From Myxococcales bacterium (GTDB taxonomy: Bacteria; Myxococcota_A; Bradymonadia; UBA7976; UBA1532), in the NCBI GenBank assembly GCA_020633435.1, contig JACKDP010000002.1, forward strand, positions 572,001 to 636,000: DNA of 64,000 bases, read 5' to 3'. The translations under genes and the position numbers were made by a program. A model generated the notes under the pieces. The model was not told where the DNA came from, did no database searches, and saw only the letters and a list, made by a program, of their open reading frames with translations. Shown piece after piece: positions 25,803 through 37,111 of this stretch. Each line of letters begins with the position of its first letter. Positions within the stretch are counted from its first letter, which is position 1.

Positions 25803-26892
25803 ATGCGCGCCCTCGCCCTGCTCGCCCTCCTCAGCTCGCCGGCCTGGGCCGACCAGCTCCGCCTGACCGGCCTCCTGCGCGACTTCACCGACGCCCACCC
25901 CGACTTCGAGGCCGAGCTCGGCTCGGATCGGGGCATCGTCGAGGACCGCCTCGGCGCCGATGGCAAGCCCGTCTACGCGCCGGCTGACCGCAGCGACACC
26001 ACCCATGGCCGGGCCGCCTTCGACCAGTGGTACCGCGACGTGCCGCAGGTCAACCAGCGCGCCCCCATCGTGCTCACCCTCGTCAATTCTCCCGCAGATC
26101 CGCACATCTACACGTTCCGCGACCTGGACTTCTTCCCCATCGACGGCCAGCTCCTGGGCGACCAGGGGCGCGACCACAACTTCCACTTCACCGTCGAGCT
26201 GCACACCACCTTCGTCTACGAGGGCGGCGAGGTGCTGACGTTCGAGGGGGATGACGACCTCTGGGTGTTCGTGAACGGGCGGCGCGTCATCGACCTGGGC
26301 GGCGTGCACGGCGTCGAGACGGAGACGGCCGACTTCGACGCCCTCGCCGGCGCCATCGGGCTGCAGCGCGGCCAGACCTACCCGCTCGATCTCTTCTTCG
26401 CGGAGCGGCACACCAGCGAGTCCCACTTCACCCTCTCGACGACGGTGCGCTTCGAGGACGCGGGCGACCCGAACGACCCCGGCGGGGGCGGCGCCGGGGG
26501 CGGGGGGGCTGGCGGGGCCGGCGGGGCCGGCGCCGGGGGCGGCGCGGGCGAGCCCGGTGGCGGCCCCCGCGAGGATCCCTGCCTGGGGGATCCCACCTGC
26601 GTCATCCCATGCAGCGATGGCGAGTGCCCCTACGAGCGCGTCTGCCGCGACGAGCGCTGCGTGGATCCCTGCGAGGGGGTGGCCTGCGGCGCCGGCGAGA
26701 CCTGCCAGCGCGGCGCCTGCGTGGCGGGGCCTGCGGGGCGGACGCCGGCTCTGCGCCGCCTCGGCCGCGGCGGACGCCGGGTCGGGCGCCGACGGCGACG
26801 GCGGCGGCTGTACGCAGGCCCCCGCCCCCCCGGCCGGCCTGGCCGCCCTCGCGCTCCTCCTCGCCCTGCGGCGTCGGCGGCGCCCCGCTTGA
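25803..26892 (+). CDS. Fibro-slime domain protein with MYXO-CTERM-like tail in another frame
   Basis: Signal peptide (residues 1-16), then a fibro-slime/PA14-like domain (about 20-215) with the hallmark DDDLWVFVNGRRVIDLGGVHG near residue 152, a Gly/Ala linker and a Cys-rich segment (CIPCSDGECPYERVC-type spacing). After about base 26727 the frame turns into unlikely Arg/Pro sequence. A convincing tail, GGGCTQAPAPPAGLAALALL plus LALRRRRRPA, is encoded in the next frame and stops at 26892. One or two indels at 26728-26765 would join them. The tail has the Gly-Gly-Cys / hydrophobic / Arg pattern of Myxococcota surface sorting. It is a surface-exposed or matrix protein, either frameshifted or misassembled here. 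Confidence 0.7.
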
Positions 26893-26917
26893 CACCGCCG
26901 CGGGGGCCGTCTACTCC
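26889..26917 (+). promoter_or_regulatory. Sigma-70-type promoter for the NicO/SafE-like gene
   Basis: A perfect -35 TTGACA (26889-26894), a 17-base spacer and TACTCC (26912-26917) lie 30 bases before ATG 26948. The same TTGAC-N17-TA pattern occurs before the pheS gene. Confidence 0.6.
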
Positions 26918-26947
26918 CTCACCCCACCCTGCGTGGAGATCCCCTGC

Positions 26948-27649
26948 ATGCCTCAGAGCCTCGACGTGCTGCTCTTCGCCGCCGTCTCCGTCGCCGGCCT
27001 CCACACCCTGATCGGCATCGACCACACGCTGCCCTTCGTCGCCCTCGGCCGCGCCCGGGGCTGGTCGCTGCGCCGCATCCTGGCCGTCACCGCCCTGTGC
27101 GGCCTGGGCCATGTGCTCTCTTCGGTGGTCCTGGGCGTGGTGGGCATCGGCCTGGGCACCGCCCTGGAGCAGCTCTCCTGGATCGAATCGAGCCGCGGCG
27201 AGCTGGCCGCCTGGCTGCTCATCGCCTTCGGCCTGGCCTACGCCGGCGGGGCCCTCCTGCGCCGCGCCGGCCGCCAGCCCGGCCGGCACGAGCTGCACAG
27301 CCACGGCGACGCCCTGGTGCACGCCCACCCCCACGCGCCAGGCCATGGCCACGCCCGCAGCGCGGCCTCCGTCACCGTCTGGAGCCTCTTCATCATCTTC
27401 GTGCTGGGTCCCTGCGAGCCGCTCATCCCGCTGCTGATGGCCCCGGCCGTGGAGCATGGGGCCGGCGCCGTCGTGCTCGTGGCGTCGGTCTTCGGCGCCG
27501 TCACCATCGGCACCATGCTCGTGGTCGTGACGCTGCTGCACCACGGCCTCAAGCTCGCCGCCCTCCAGGGCCTCGAGCGGCACGCCCACGTCCTCGCCGG
27601 CCTGGCCATCGCGGCCTCGGGCGTCGCCATCCAGAGCCTCGGGATCTAG
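26948..27649 (+). CDS. Membrane transporter-like protein with His-rich loop (NicO/SafE-like)
   Basis: A 233-residue inner-membrane protein from ATG 26948 with six or so hydrophobic helices. The first helix carries LHTLIGIDHTLPF, like the conserved His/Asp motif of NicO-type nickel/cobalt transporters. A second conserved-type segment is FVLGPCEPLIPLL. Between them lies a cytoplasmic or periplasmic loop rich in histidine (HSHGDALVHAHPHAPGHGH, residues about 120-140), suited to binding transition metals. It may export or import a divalent metal. A urease-accessory UreH-like or sulfite-exporter relative is the alternative. The next gene starts immediately after the stop. Confidence 0.75.
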   Translation: MPQSLDVLLFAAVSVAGLHTLIGIDHTLPFVALGRARGWSLRRILAVTALCGLGHVLSSVVLGVVGIGLGTALEQLSWIESSRGELAAWLLIAFGLAYAGGALLRRAGRQPGRHELHSHGDALVHAHPHAPGHGHARSAASVTVWSLFIIFVLGPCEPLIPLLMAPAVEHGAGAVVLVASVFGAVTIGTMLVVVTLLHHGLKLAALQGLERHAHVLAGLAIAASGVAIQSLGI

Positions 27650-28684
27650 GTGCGCGTCCTCGTCGTCGGCGGCGCGGGCTACTACGGCCGGCGGGTGCTC
27701 GCCGCCCTCGCCCAGGTGCCCGGCGTCGAGGCCCACGCGGCCGGGCGGCGCGGCCCCGTCATCGTGGATCTGGCTGATTCTACGACGTTTTCTGCGTTCT
27801 CCGGCTTCGACGCCGTGGTCGGCTGCCACGACAGCGTTGGGGTGGCCAGCGACGCCGCGGTGGCCTGGTGCGTGGCGCAGGGCCTCGTCTGGCTCGACAT
27901 GGGCGCCGACGCCCAGAGCGTGGAGCGGCTGCTGGCCCTTGAGCCGGCGGGGCCGGGCCTCGCGCTCGTCGGCGTGGGCCTCTTCCCGGGCCTGAGCACG
28001 GCGCTGGCCGTCGAGGCCGCCAGCGCGACCGGGCGCCCCGACCGCGTCGAGATCGGCGTGCGCCTCGCCGCGCTCTCGGGGGCGGGCCGGGGCCTCTGCG
28101 ATCTGATGGTGGCGCTGCTGGCCCGGCCGTCGGTCTGGACGCTGGGGGGCCGGCGCCTCACGGGGCCGGCGCTCGGCCCGGGCCGCTACGTCGACTTCCT
28201 GGGCGCCGGGCCCGCCTGGGCGCGCCGGGTGGGGCTGGCGGACGCCCCCCTGCTGCCCGCCGCCACCGGGGCCGGCGACGCCGCCATCCGGCTGGCGCTG
28301 CGGCCGCGCTGGCTGGGCCCCCTGCTCGTGCTGGCGGCGGGCATGGTGCGGCTCGCCGGCCCGCTGCGGCCGGCCCTGCTCCGCGTCATCGGCTGGCAGC
28401 TGCGCCTGGTCCGCGGCTGGCTGCTGAAGCGCCGCCCCGCGACGGTCGAGATCACCGCCGTCGCCGAGCCCGGCGGCGCCACCGCGCGCCTCGCCTGCCC
28501 GGACGGCCAGCGCGCCACCGCGGCCGCCGTGGCGGCCACCATCGCGTTGCTGCAGGCCGAGAAGCGCCGCCCCGCCGGGCTGCACCCCCTCACGGACGTA
28601 CTGCCCCCCGACGCGCTGCTGCGCGCGACCCAGGCCCTCGACGCCAGCGTCGTCGTGGAGCTGCCGTCAGTCGGCGGGCGCTGA
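27650..28684 (+). CDS. Saccharopine dehydrogenase-like NAD(P)-binding protein
   Basis: A 344-residue protein from GTG 27650, directly after the previous stop. The N-terminal Rossmann loop VLVVGGAGYYGRRVLAAL (residues 3-20) binds NAD(P). A conserved-type FDAVVGCHDSVGV (near 53) and the segment VGVGLFPGLSTALA (near 108) match the saccharopine dehydrogenase-like/carboxynorspermidine group. A hydrophobic stretch around 225-245 may be a membrane contact. The substrate is unknown. The 3' end overlaps the convergent amidotransferase gene by 18 bases. Confidence 0.77.
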   Translation: MRVLVVGGAGYYGRRVLAALAQVPGVEAHAAGRRGPVIVDLADSTTFSAFSGFDAVVGCHDSVGVASDAAVAWCVAQGLVWLDMGADAQSVERLLALEPAGPGLALVGVGLFPGLSTALAVEAASATGRPDRVEIGVRLAALSGAGRGLCDLMVALLARPSVWTLGGRRLTGPALGPGRYVDFLGAGPAWARRVGLADAPLLPAATGAGDAAIRLALRPRWLGPLLVLAAGMVRLAGPLRPALLRVIGWQLRLVRGWLLKRRPATVEITAVAEPGGATARLACPDGQRATAAAVAATIALLQAEKRRPAGLHPLTDVLPPDALLRATQALDASVVVELPSVGGR

Positions 28685-29464
28685 GGCCGCCCACGTCACG
28701 GGCGCCGGCAGGCCCTCGCGGAACACCACCATCTCGCCAGGCGCCATGCGGTGCCAGACCTCCTGCCGGGTGAGCGGCTGGGTGGCCACGATGGTCACGA
28801 TGTCGTTGGGCGTCGTCTCCTGCTTGAAGTCGACGCTGACCTCGGTGTCGAGCAGCCGCGCCACGCCGAACGGGGCGCGCCGCGTGATCCAGCAGAGCTT
28901 CGTGGTGCAGTACGCGAACAGGTGGGTCGCGTCGCTCAGCAGCATGTTGAAGGTGCCGTGGCCCCGCAGCTCCTCGGCCAGGCCATAGACGAAGCGGTGC
29001 AGGCTCGCGGGCCGCCGCGGCGGCTTCGGGAAGCGCGTGCGGATGGCGTCGAGCAGCCAGCAGAAGGCGTGCTCCGAGTCGGTGGTGCCCACCGGCTGGT
29101 AGAAGCCGAGGGGCCGGTCCTTCACGCCGGGGAGCTTGCCGTTGTGGGCGAAGCACCAGTGGCGGCCCCAGAGCTCCCGCACGAACGGGTGGGTGTTGGC
29201 CAGGCAGACGCGGCCGTGGGTGGCCTGGCGCACATGGCTGACCACCACGCAGCTCTTGATGGGGTAGTCGCGCACGAAGGCCGCGAAGGCCGACTCCGCG
29301 CTGGGGGCCGCCTCGTGGAAGGCCCGGCAGGCCCGCCCATCATAGAAGGCGATGCCCCAGCCGTCGGTGTGCGGACCCGTCTTGCCGCCCCGGACGCTCA
29401 GGCCCGTGAAGCTGAAGCAGATGTCCGTCGGAGTGTTGGCGCTCATGCCGAGGAGCTCGCACAT
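28667..29464 (-). CDS. Class II glutamine amidotransferase (YafJ-like)
   Basis: A 265-residue protein from ATG 29464. The N-terminal Met-Cys2 (MCELLGMSAN) exposes the catalytic cysteine after Met removal, as in the Ntn hydrolase GATase-II fold. HTDGWGIAFYDG (32-43), VSHVRQATHG and the asparagine/glycine oxyanion segment FAHNGKL follow in order. There is no synthase domain, so it is a stand-alone glutamine amidotransferase or a hydrolase of gamma-glutamyl compounds, as in YafJ/EgtC/DUG3-type proteins. It is probably cytoplasmic. The substrate is not predictable from the context. Confidence 0.92.
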   Translation of the reverse strand: MCELLGMSANTPTDICFSFTGLSVRGGKTGPHTDGWGIAFYDGRACRAFHEAAPSAESAFAAFVRDYPIKSCVVVSHVRQATHGRVCLANTHPFVRELWGRHWCFAHNGKLPGVKDRPLGFYQPVGTTDSEHAFCWLLDAIRTRFPKPPRRPASLHRFVYGLAEELRGHGTFNMLLSDATHLFAYCTTKLCWITRRAPFGVARLLDTEVSVDFKQETTPNDIVTIVATQPLTRQEVWHRMAPGEMVVFREGLPAPVTWAASAPAD

Positions 29465-29557
29465 GGCCCCAGTGTACTCCGGGCGGCCGCGCGGCCCAAG
29501 GCCCTTGGCGGGCCGGTCGCGCTGGCGTGGATCCGCCGGTTTCTGCAGTGCTTTCAG

Positions 29558-32500
29558 CTACCTGGGCGGCCCGTCGCCCCGCAGCAGCGCCAGCAGCAGG
29601 GCCGCCGTCTCGCGGTCCGCGAGGAGCGCCCGGCAGCGCGCGCGCAGCTCGGCCTCGTCCTCGATCTCTTCGCCCGTGACCCGGCCGACGTGGCGCGCGA
29701 CCCGCAGCAGATCGGCCAGGGGCAGCGACTCGGTGGCGTCGACGCGCACATGCCGCGACGTCCACGCGGCCGCGGGCGGGGCCTCGGGCGTCCGCTCCGG
29801 CAGCCGCGCGCCCCAGCGGCCCGCGACCCGCGGCCGCACCCGCAGGGGCCGCCCCTCCCGGGTGGTCGAGGCGTCGACGGGCATCCAGCGCGGCCCCTGG
29901 GCCGTCCCCAGCAGCGCCATCGCCCACAGATGATCCGGCTCGTCCACCTGCCCCCGGTCGAAGATCCACCCCGTCGCCACCGCCGCCGGCACGCCCGCGC
30001 GGCGCAGCAGCTCCACGGCCAGCACGTTGAGCTCGTAGCAGACGCCGGCGCCCAGGTGCCGGGCGTCCCGGCCGGCGTGCAGCGCCGCGAGCTGGGCGTT
30101 CTGCCGCCCGCGGCTCAGGCGCCGGAGCCAGCCGGCCAGGCGCGGATCCTCGAAGCGCGCCGGGTCATAGCGGTAGCTGGCGCGGATGAAGTCGCGGATG
30201 GCGATGGCCCGCTCCAGGGGCGCGATGCCGCTGACGCGATCCACCAGCGCGTGGCACTCGGCGGGCAGCTCGTTGTCGGGGGCCGTCGGGCGCAGGAGCG
30301 TGGCCGGGGCGTCGACGACGTAGGCCGGGCCGAACTCCGGGGCCTGGCCGAGGGCGATCTCGCAGCGCACGTCGGCGTCGCGCGAGGCGCTGAGGAGCGG
30401 CAGGCCGCCCGGGGTGCGGATGACGAGCGCCGCGGGCTGCGCGTCGGCGGAGAGCAGGCGGCCGTGGAGCGGCACCGGCAGGACGGACTCGCCCGCGGGC
30501 AGCCGGCCCGCCAGGCTCACCCGGTGGCGCGACTCCCCCGCCGCGGCCGACCAGGCCGGATCGATGGCCTCGGCCGTCCAGTGCTGCGTGCGCGGATCGA
30601 AGCGGTCGGCGATGAGCGCCGGGGCGTAGAGCCAGGGCGACGGGAGCTGGCGCGGGGCCGTAGCGAACCCATACGCCGCCGGGCGACCCCGGTCCTCCAG
30701 CCAGGCCCGCCCGTCGTCGAGCTGCGGGCCCACGTCGCCGCGGGGGCGGAAGAAGCGGTCGTGGCTGGCCTGGAAGGGCCGGCTCGCGTCGCCCCCCGTG
30801 GCGGGGCTGCGGCGCGAAAGGCCGCCGGGCGCGACGGGCGTGGGGGCTGGCGGCGGCGTGGGCTGCGCGGGCGCCTCCGGCGGCGGCGCCTCGCTCCGGC
30901 TCTGGCGGCGCCTCCTCCCCGCCCAGCCACTTGCGGAACCGCGCCAGCAGCCAGGGGCCGAGACGGCCTCCTCGGCGGCCGCCGGGGTCGCTGGCTCTGG
31001 CGGGGCGGCGGCGGGGCCGCGGGGGCGTGGGCGCGGGGTCGGGGCGCTGCCGCCGCGGGGCCGGGCGCGGGCGCTGGGCGCGGCGCGTCGAGCAGCAGCC
31101 GCATGGCCGGCAGGCGCACGCAGGCCAGCAGATCGGCCACCAGGGCCACCTGCTCCGGCGTGGCCTTGCCGCTGACGAGGCGGTCCCGGCAGAGGGCGTC
31201 TGCGACGGTCGCCAGGTCCGGATCGCCGCGCACGACCAGCGTGTCGGCCACGACGGCGGCCTCGACCGGCCAGCGGACGGCCTCCCCGAGCAGCCGCCCC
31301 TGGCGCTCGATGCGGTCGGCCAGGTGCGCCGTCGGCACGCGCCCGAAGTCGGCCCTCCAGCGGGCCGGCCAGCGGCGCAGCGCGTCGCCGAGGCCCCAGA
31401 GGGCGGCCACGCTCGCGCCCAGCTCGCCGGCCAGCGGCGCGATGCCGGTGGCGGTCGGCGCCCCCCGATCCTCGAACAACGCCCCCGCCCGGGGCACGCC
31501 GGCCTGGGCCAGGACCGCCTGCAGGGCGTCGGGATCGCTGTCCCCCGCGTGCACCGCCAGCAGATCCACGCCCTCGGCGCGCGCGGCGTGGACCAGGCTC
31601 ATCGGCGCCGGCCACACCAGCCGCGGATCCGACGTCCAGCAGAGCGCCAGGCGCCCGCCGGCGTCGGCCACCACCACACCGCGGGCCGGCGCGGCCTCGC
31701 CCGCTCGCACCCAGGCGCGGGGGATGACGTCCGCCAGCTCGGGCTCGGGGCCGAGCAGCGCGTCGCCCTGGGCCATGAACGCCGTCGCCAGCTCGTCGAG
31801 CACGTCGGCGTAGTGGCGTGGCGCCGGGCCGGGGGGGATGCGCAGGGCCGCCACCAGCCGCGGCAGCGTCCGCCCCGCGCTGAAGCCGCCCCGCCGGCGC
31901 CCCAGCTCCCCCGGGGGCAGGTCGCGGATGAGCGTGCGGGCCGGGTGGCGGCTGTCGTCGTCGGCCAGGAACCAGGGCCCGTCGCCCAGGCCGTCCCGCG
32001 CCGCCTCGGCCGTCAGCCGGCGCGCCTCGATCTGATCCTCCAGCCAGCGCAGCACCACCTCGTCCAGGGCGCCGCCCGGCGGCACGCGGCCGAGGACGTC
32101 GGCCAGGCGGGCGTCGTCGGCGCCCCGGCAGCCCAGCCGGCGCCACACCGCCTCGGGCACGTCGGCCCGCAGCGCCACGGCCGGGTAGAGGCCGCCCGCG
32201 TCGGCCCCCAGCAGCGCCTGCACCGCGGGCGTGGGCCAGTAGAGGCGCGACGGTGAGCGCAGCCCGCCCTGGGCGTCGGGCAGCCACGTCCGATCCCGCA
32301 GGCTGAGCGCCTCGATCAGCCGGGGGGCCTCGACGGCCCGGTCCAGCACGTAGCGCGCGCAGGCGAGCCGCTGCTCGCGGCCCTCCCCGGGGGGGTGGTC
32401 CAGCAGGGCCGTGAGGGCGGCGTCGTCCAGGTCGGCGTCGGCCCCGGCGCCGCGGATCAGCGCCCGCGTGGCCGCGTCGTAGCGCGGGTGCAGGATGGGG

Positions 32501-35500
32501 GGCGGCGCCGGCAGGAAGCCCGCCAGCGTGGTGGCCAGGTCGTCCCGGGCCGGCACCAGCACGGCCTTCGGGCGGTGGAAGGCCCCGTCGAGGGCCTGCA
32601 CCCGGATGCGCCGGCCCAGCTTGAACCGCTGCGCCTGCTCGGCGGCGTGGGCCGGGCGGTCCGCCTCGACCCGCAGCGTCCGGGCCAGGAACGCCAGCAG
32701 CGTGGCCTGCCGCTCCCCGTCCCCGTCCGCCATCTGCAGGCCCTCCAGCACATGGTCCACCAGGGTGTGCAGCCGCGTTTTCTCCAAAGAATACAGGTCC
32801 TTGAAGAGGGCGCGCAGCGCCTCGGGCAGCTCGGCGGTCGGGTTCCACGAGAGGTCCAGATCGGGCAGGCCAGGCTCGAAGAGCAGCGCGTTGGCGGGGC
32901 GCAGCAGCCCGTCGGGGGTGGGCAGCACGCAGGCGCGCCCCAGGGCCGCGCGGGCCGCCTCGTCGGCGCCGATGACCTCGGCCCGGGCGAGCACGGCGCG
33001 GTACAAGGCGTGCCGGGCCTCGGGATCCGCGAAGGTGGGGTGCGTCTCCGCGGGCACCGGGGACGTCGCGTGCTCGGCCAGGGCCTCCAGCCAGCTGCGC
33101 ACCGGCAGGCGCGGCGCGAGGGCCGGCGCGACGCCCCGGGCCACGGCGGCCCACGTCGGGTCGGCCAGCCGCACCACCAGCGGGGTGCGCGCCACGGTGG
33201 CCAGCTCGTCGAACGTCGCCTCGAAGCGGGCGCCACGGCACAGGCAGCCCTGGGCGTCCACGGTCAGCGGCAGGCGCGCTGGATCGAGGCCGGGCTCCTC
33301 CATGGCGACGACGAGCAGGCGCCCCACCTGGCCGGGCGTCTGCAGCCACGGCGGCTGCTCGGCCAGGGGCTCCCCGGGCCGGGCCTCCTCGGCCAGCTTC
33401 TCCAGCAGCAGCGACACCGGCGAGCGGAACCGCAGCACGCTGGCCAGGGCGTCGGCGTCGGCCTCCGCCCGGTGCTCGAGCAGCCCCGCCGGCGGCACCT
33501 CCACCACGCCCAGGAGCGCGGATCCTCGCAGCGCGGACGGCCGCACGAGGGCGGACGCCCGGGCGTGGCCGCCATCCTGGTGGGGCCACACCGCCAGGTC
33601 GGCGAGGGCGGAATCCCAGGCGTCGACGAGGTGCACCAGCGTGTCGCGGACGGTGTCGAGCGCCACCGGGCGGGCGTCGGCCGTGACCACCAGCGCCAGA
33701 TCCGCCGGCCCCGCCGGCCGCAGCCGCAGCGCCTCCAGCAGCGGGGCCAGCGCGGCCTCCGCCGAGGGCTCCAGGCGCCGCCGCCCGGTGTGCTCCAGCG
33801 CGGCGGCCAGGGCGGCCGGGACGCGGTGCGCCCCGCCCCGATCCGGGGCGTCCCAGTGCCCGAGGGGGGCACGCTCGCCATCCGTCGTCGGGTACAGCGG
33901 CAGCGTCGTCAGCGGCGCGAGGCGCGACGGCGGCAGGCTCTGCCCGGCGGCGGCGAGGGCCTCGAAGAGCGCGTCGATGGGCACCTCGGCCACGTCGTCG
34001 GCCTCGGCGCTCGCCAGATCCTGCACCATGCGGCCCAGATCCGGCGTCCGCAGCGCCTCCTCCAGGCCCAGGGCCGTGGCGGCGCGGATGGCCTCGGCGC
34101 CCGCGAGGGGCCAGGCCGCCAGCGCCCGGTACACGGCCGCCACGCGCGGATCGGCGGCCGGCGGTCGCAGGGCCGCGAGGGGCCGCAGCGCCCCGTCGCG
34201 GGCGGGCCAGATGGGGGCCTCGGCCAGCGCCTGCCGGGTCGGGCCGCTGATGCGCTCCGCGCGCTCCGCCACGAACGCGAGGGCCGCGCCGACGTCGCCG
34301 ATGGCCTGGCCCGCCAGCTCGGGGGGCGGGCGCCCGGCCAGGTGCCGCGCCAGGTGGTCGGCCGTGAGCGCCACGATGGGCAGGCGCCCCACATGCGGCG
34401 CGCCCCGCGCCAGATCGCGGCGCAGCCAGGCCACCCCGGGCAGCAGGCCCCGCAGGCCATCTTCGGCGGGCACGAGGGCGCGGTCCGGCCCGAGGAGCGG
34501 GCGACGCTCGCCGGTGTCCGTGGGGAACACGGCGGCCGCCGCCAGCCGGTCGAGCTGGCGGCCCGACAGCTCGCCCTGGGTCTCGGCCAGGACGGCGTGC
34601 AGGGCGTCGAGCGCCGCGTCGTCGATGGGCAGGCCGTCGGCCGCGTAGAGCGCCAGCACCGCCGGCAGGTCGAGGACGGTCACCCCGAGGCGGCGCAGCA
34701 GATCCGCCTGGCTGGCCTGGATGCCGGCGTCGACGAGGGGCGGCCGCACCTCCAGGCCCCGCAGCCAGCCGCCGAGGGGGCCGGGCGCCGGCAGGAAGAC
34801 GGCCTGGGGCCCCCGCACCGACCGCAGCCGCCCCCGCTCGTCGGGCACCAGCGGGGCGTCCTTGACCTGCTCGAGCTGGGCCGCGGGCCGCCCCGCCAGC
34901 CACCGCAGCACCCGACCAGCGCCGGCGCGGCTGACGATGGCCGCGGCGTCGGCCGCCAGATCGGCCAGCACGTCCTCGGCCGTGAGGCTGCCGACGCGCA
35001 GGCGCGCCCACAGGGGCCCCAGGTGCAGATCGGCGTCCAGTTCCGGGGCCAGCAGGGCCCGCCCCGGCGCGGCCAGCGCCCGCAACTCGGCGTCCGCCCT
35101 CAGGATTTCGGACGGCGCATGCAGCACGCCCGCGGCGTCGGGCAGCACCGCCAGCCCCCGCAGGGCGTCCACGGGCCAGCGCTCCCGGGCCAGGAACCGC
35201 AGGATGACGGGCATCGCGCCGGGCAGCCAGGCGGCCCCCTGGGCGGCGGTGAGGAGTGCGTCGAGGTCGGCGGGCGCCAGCGCCACCGCCCCCAGGTCCC
35301 GCGCCACCTCGGCCAGGCCCCCGGGCAGCGGCGCCACGGGGCGTCGCCCGGGCGCGGGCGCCAGCACGGCGGCGAGCGCGGCGTCGGGGACGAGCAGGGC
35401 GCCCGTCGGCGTGACCGGCTGGCCCTGGGCGTCCTGCAGCCACGGCACCTGGCGGACGGCCTCGCGAAACCCGGTCGCGACGTGCTCGAACGGCGCGGTG

Positions 35501-37023
35501 ACGGCCTGCCGCGGCGCGACGGCCATCAGCGGGCGGGCGTCCAGGCCGGCCGCGACGCGGCGCTGGACGAGGCCGCCCAGCAGCGCCCCGGCCCGCGCCA
35601 GCGCGGCGTGGTTGGGGGCGTCGTCGCCGTCGATGCGCTCCCGATCCACGGGCACGGCGAAGCGGGCGTGGATCAAGAAGTCGTGGCCGCTCGGCTGCCG
35701 CGTCGGCAGGAACGCGAAGACGGAGGGCTCCCCGGCGGGCCAGCGCGCGGGCTGGCCTGCCGCGTCCAGGGCCACGGCCACCAGCACCTCGTCCGCCGGG
35801 GCCCGGGGGCGCTCGGCGTGGTGGGCGGCCACCAGGAACCCCCGCCGCACCACCGGCCCGCCCTGGTCGTCGACGAGCTCCACGCGGTCGTCGCCGGTGC
35901 CCGGGCGCCGGGTCAGGCGGCGACGACCCGCGGCGTCCTCGATCTCGATGGTCTGCACGCTGCGCAGGGTGAGCAGGACGTGGGCCGGCAGCGCCCGGGC
36001 GCGGCGGGCGAGCGCCGCCACCCCCCGCGCCTCGTCGGCCGGATCGCGCAGCGGCAGGACGAGCGTCGTGCCCACGCCGCCGGGGCGGCGCTCCAGGGGC
36101 CGGGGCAGCGACACGTCGGCGATCTCGAAGGCGAAGACGTCGGAGTAGACGCGGGGCCGCTCGCAGACGGCGTAGACGGACTTGAACCCCACGCCGAACA
36201 GGCCGATGTGGCCGGCCACCTTCGTGGTCTGGCCGATGGAGAGGACCCCCACCACGTCGCGCACGTCGAAGGGGGCCCCGTCGTGCCGGATCTCGACGGC
36301 GTCATCGGTGAACGTGACCCGCCAGGACCGGGCCCCGGCGTCGTCGGCGTTCTGCAGCAGCTCGGCCAGAAAGTGTCCGGGTTCCGTATAGATACGCTGG
36401 GACAGCAGCTCCTCGGCCCGGGCCAGCGACAGGGAGCGGGGCTGGCTCGCGAGGACGGCGAGGACGCGGTCCCCGAAGGCCGCCCGGCGGGCGCGGAGGG
36501 CGTCGTCATCGGCCAGCGCGGCGATCCGGGCCCCGGGCAGCAGCAGCAGATCCTGGTCCGTCCCCTCCCCGGCGGCGACGCGCGCGCCGGCGGCGGCCTG
36601 GAGGTCGGCCAGGGTGGCGGGGGCGTGGCGCCCGAGCCAGCGCAGGATGACGCAGCTCTCGGCCAGGCGCTCGACGGGCTGGGCCAGGAGCGTGCGGGCC
36701 AGGAGCGCGGCGAGGGCGGCCTGGGCCTCGGCGTCGCCGGCCTGGCTGCCCGGGCCGAGGGCGCGCGCCAGCCCGGCGGCCGGGAGCGTGGCGAGGGCGT
36801 CGGCCAGGGCGCCTCGCACCGTCGGCTCCAGCACCGCCCCCGAGGCCAGCAGGCCCGCCATCAGGCGCGCGAAGGGCTCGAAGTCCGGGCCCTGGGCCGT
36901 CAGCGCCGTGAGCGTGGCGAGGCCCTGACCCGCGGCCACGGCGGCGTCGATGATCGCCGCCTGCGCGGCGAAGGGGGCCCGGGCGGCGGCGGCCCAGGCC
37001 TCGGCGGTCGGTGCGTGGGCCAT
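29558..37023 (-). CDS. Giant sacsin-like Hsp90-type ATPase with C-terminal transglutaminase-like domain (frameshifted)
   Basis: Starts at ATG 37023. The N-terminal GHKL ATPase has FLAELLQNADDAG (Asn225), IRHDGAPF (246-253) and GLFGVGFKSVY (274-284), as in sacsin and Hsp90. About 1,700 further residues alternate helical and strand segments with no second clear motif. Near 31,060-30,840 the frame breaks in a Pro/Ala linker, and other frames carry natural sequence (PWLLARFRKWLGGEEAPPEP, then the final frame). The final frame encodes a transglutaminase-like domain with catalytic Cys in GAGVCYELN (codon 30038-30040), His in DHLW and Asp in PVDAS, ending at 29558. I read it as one gene of about 2,480 codons with two or three indels. 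It may be a chaperone or a conflict-system protein. Confidence 0.75.
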
Positions 37024-37074
37024 GGCGGAGGGAGTCGCACGGGCCGGGCCCCGGCCGCAAGATCGCGCGGTTCC

Positions 37075-37103
37075 TTGACGCCCACGCCCGACCACCGCAC
37101 CCT
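37075..37103 (+). promoter_or_regulatory. Candidate promoter of the DUF2293 gene
   Basis: TTGACG (37075-37080), a 17-base spacer and CACCCT (37098-37103) lie just before ATG 37112. The -35 is good and the -10 poor. Confidence 0.4.
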
Positions 37104-37111
37104 CCCACGCC

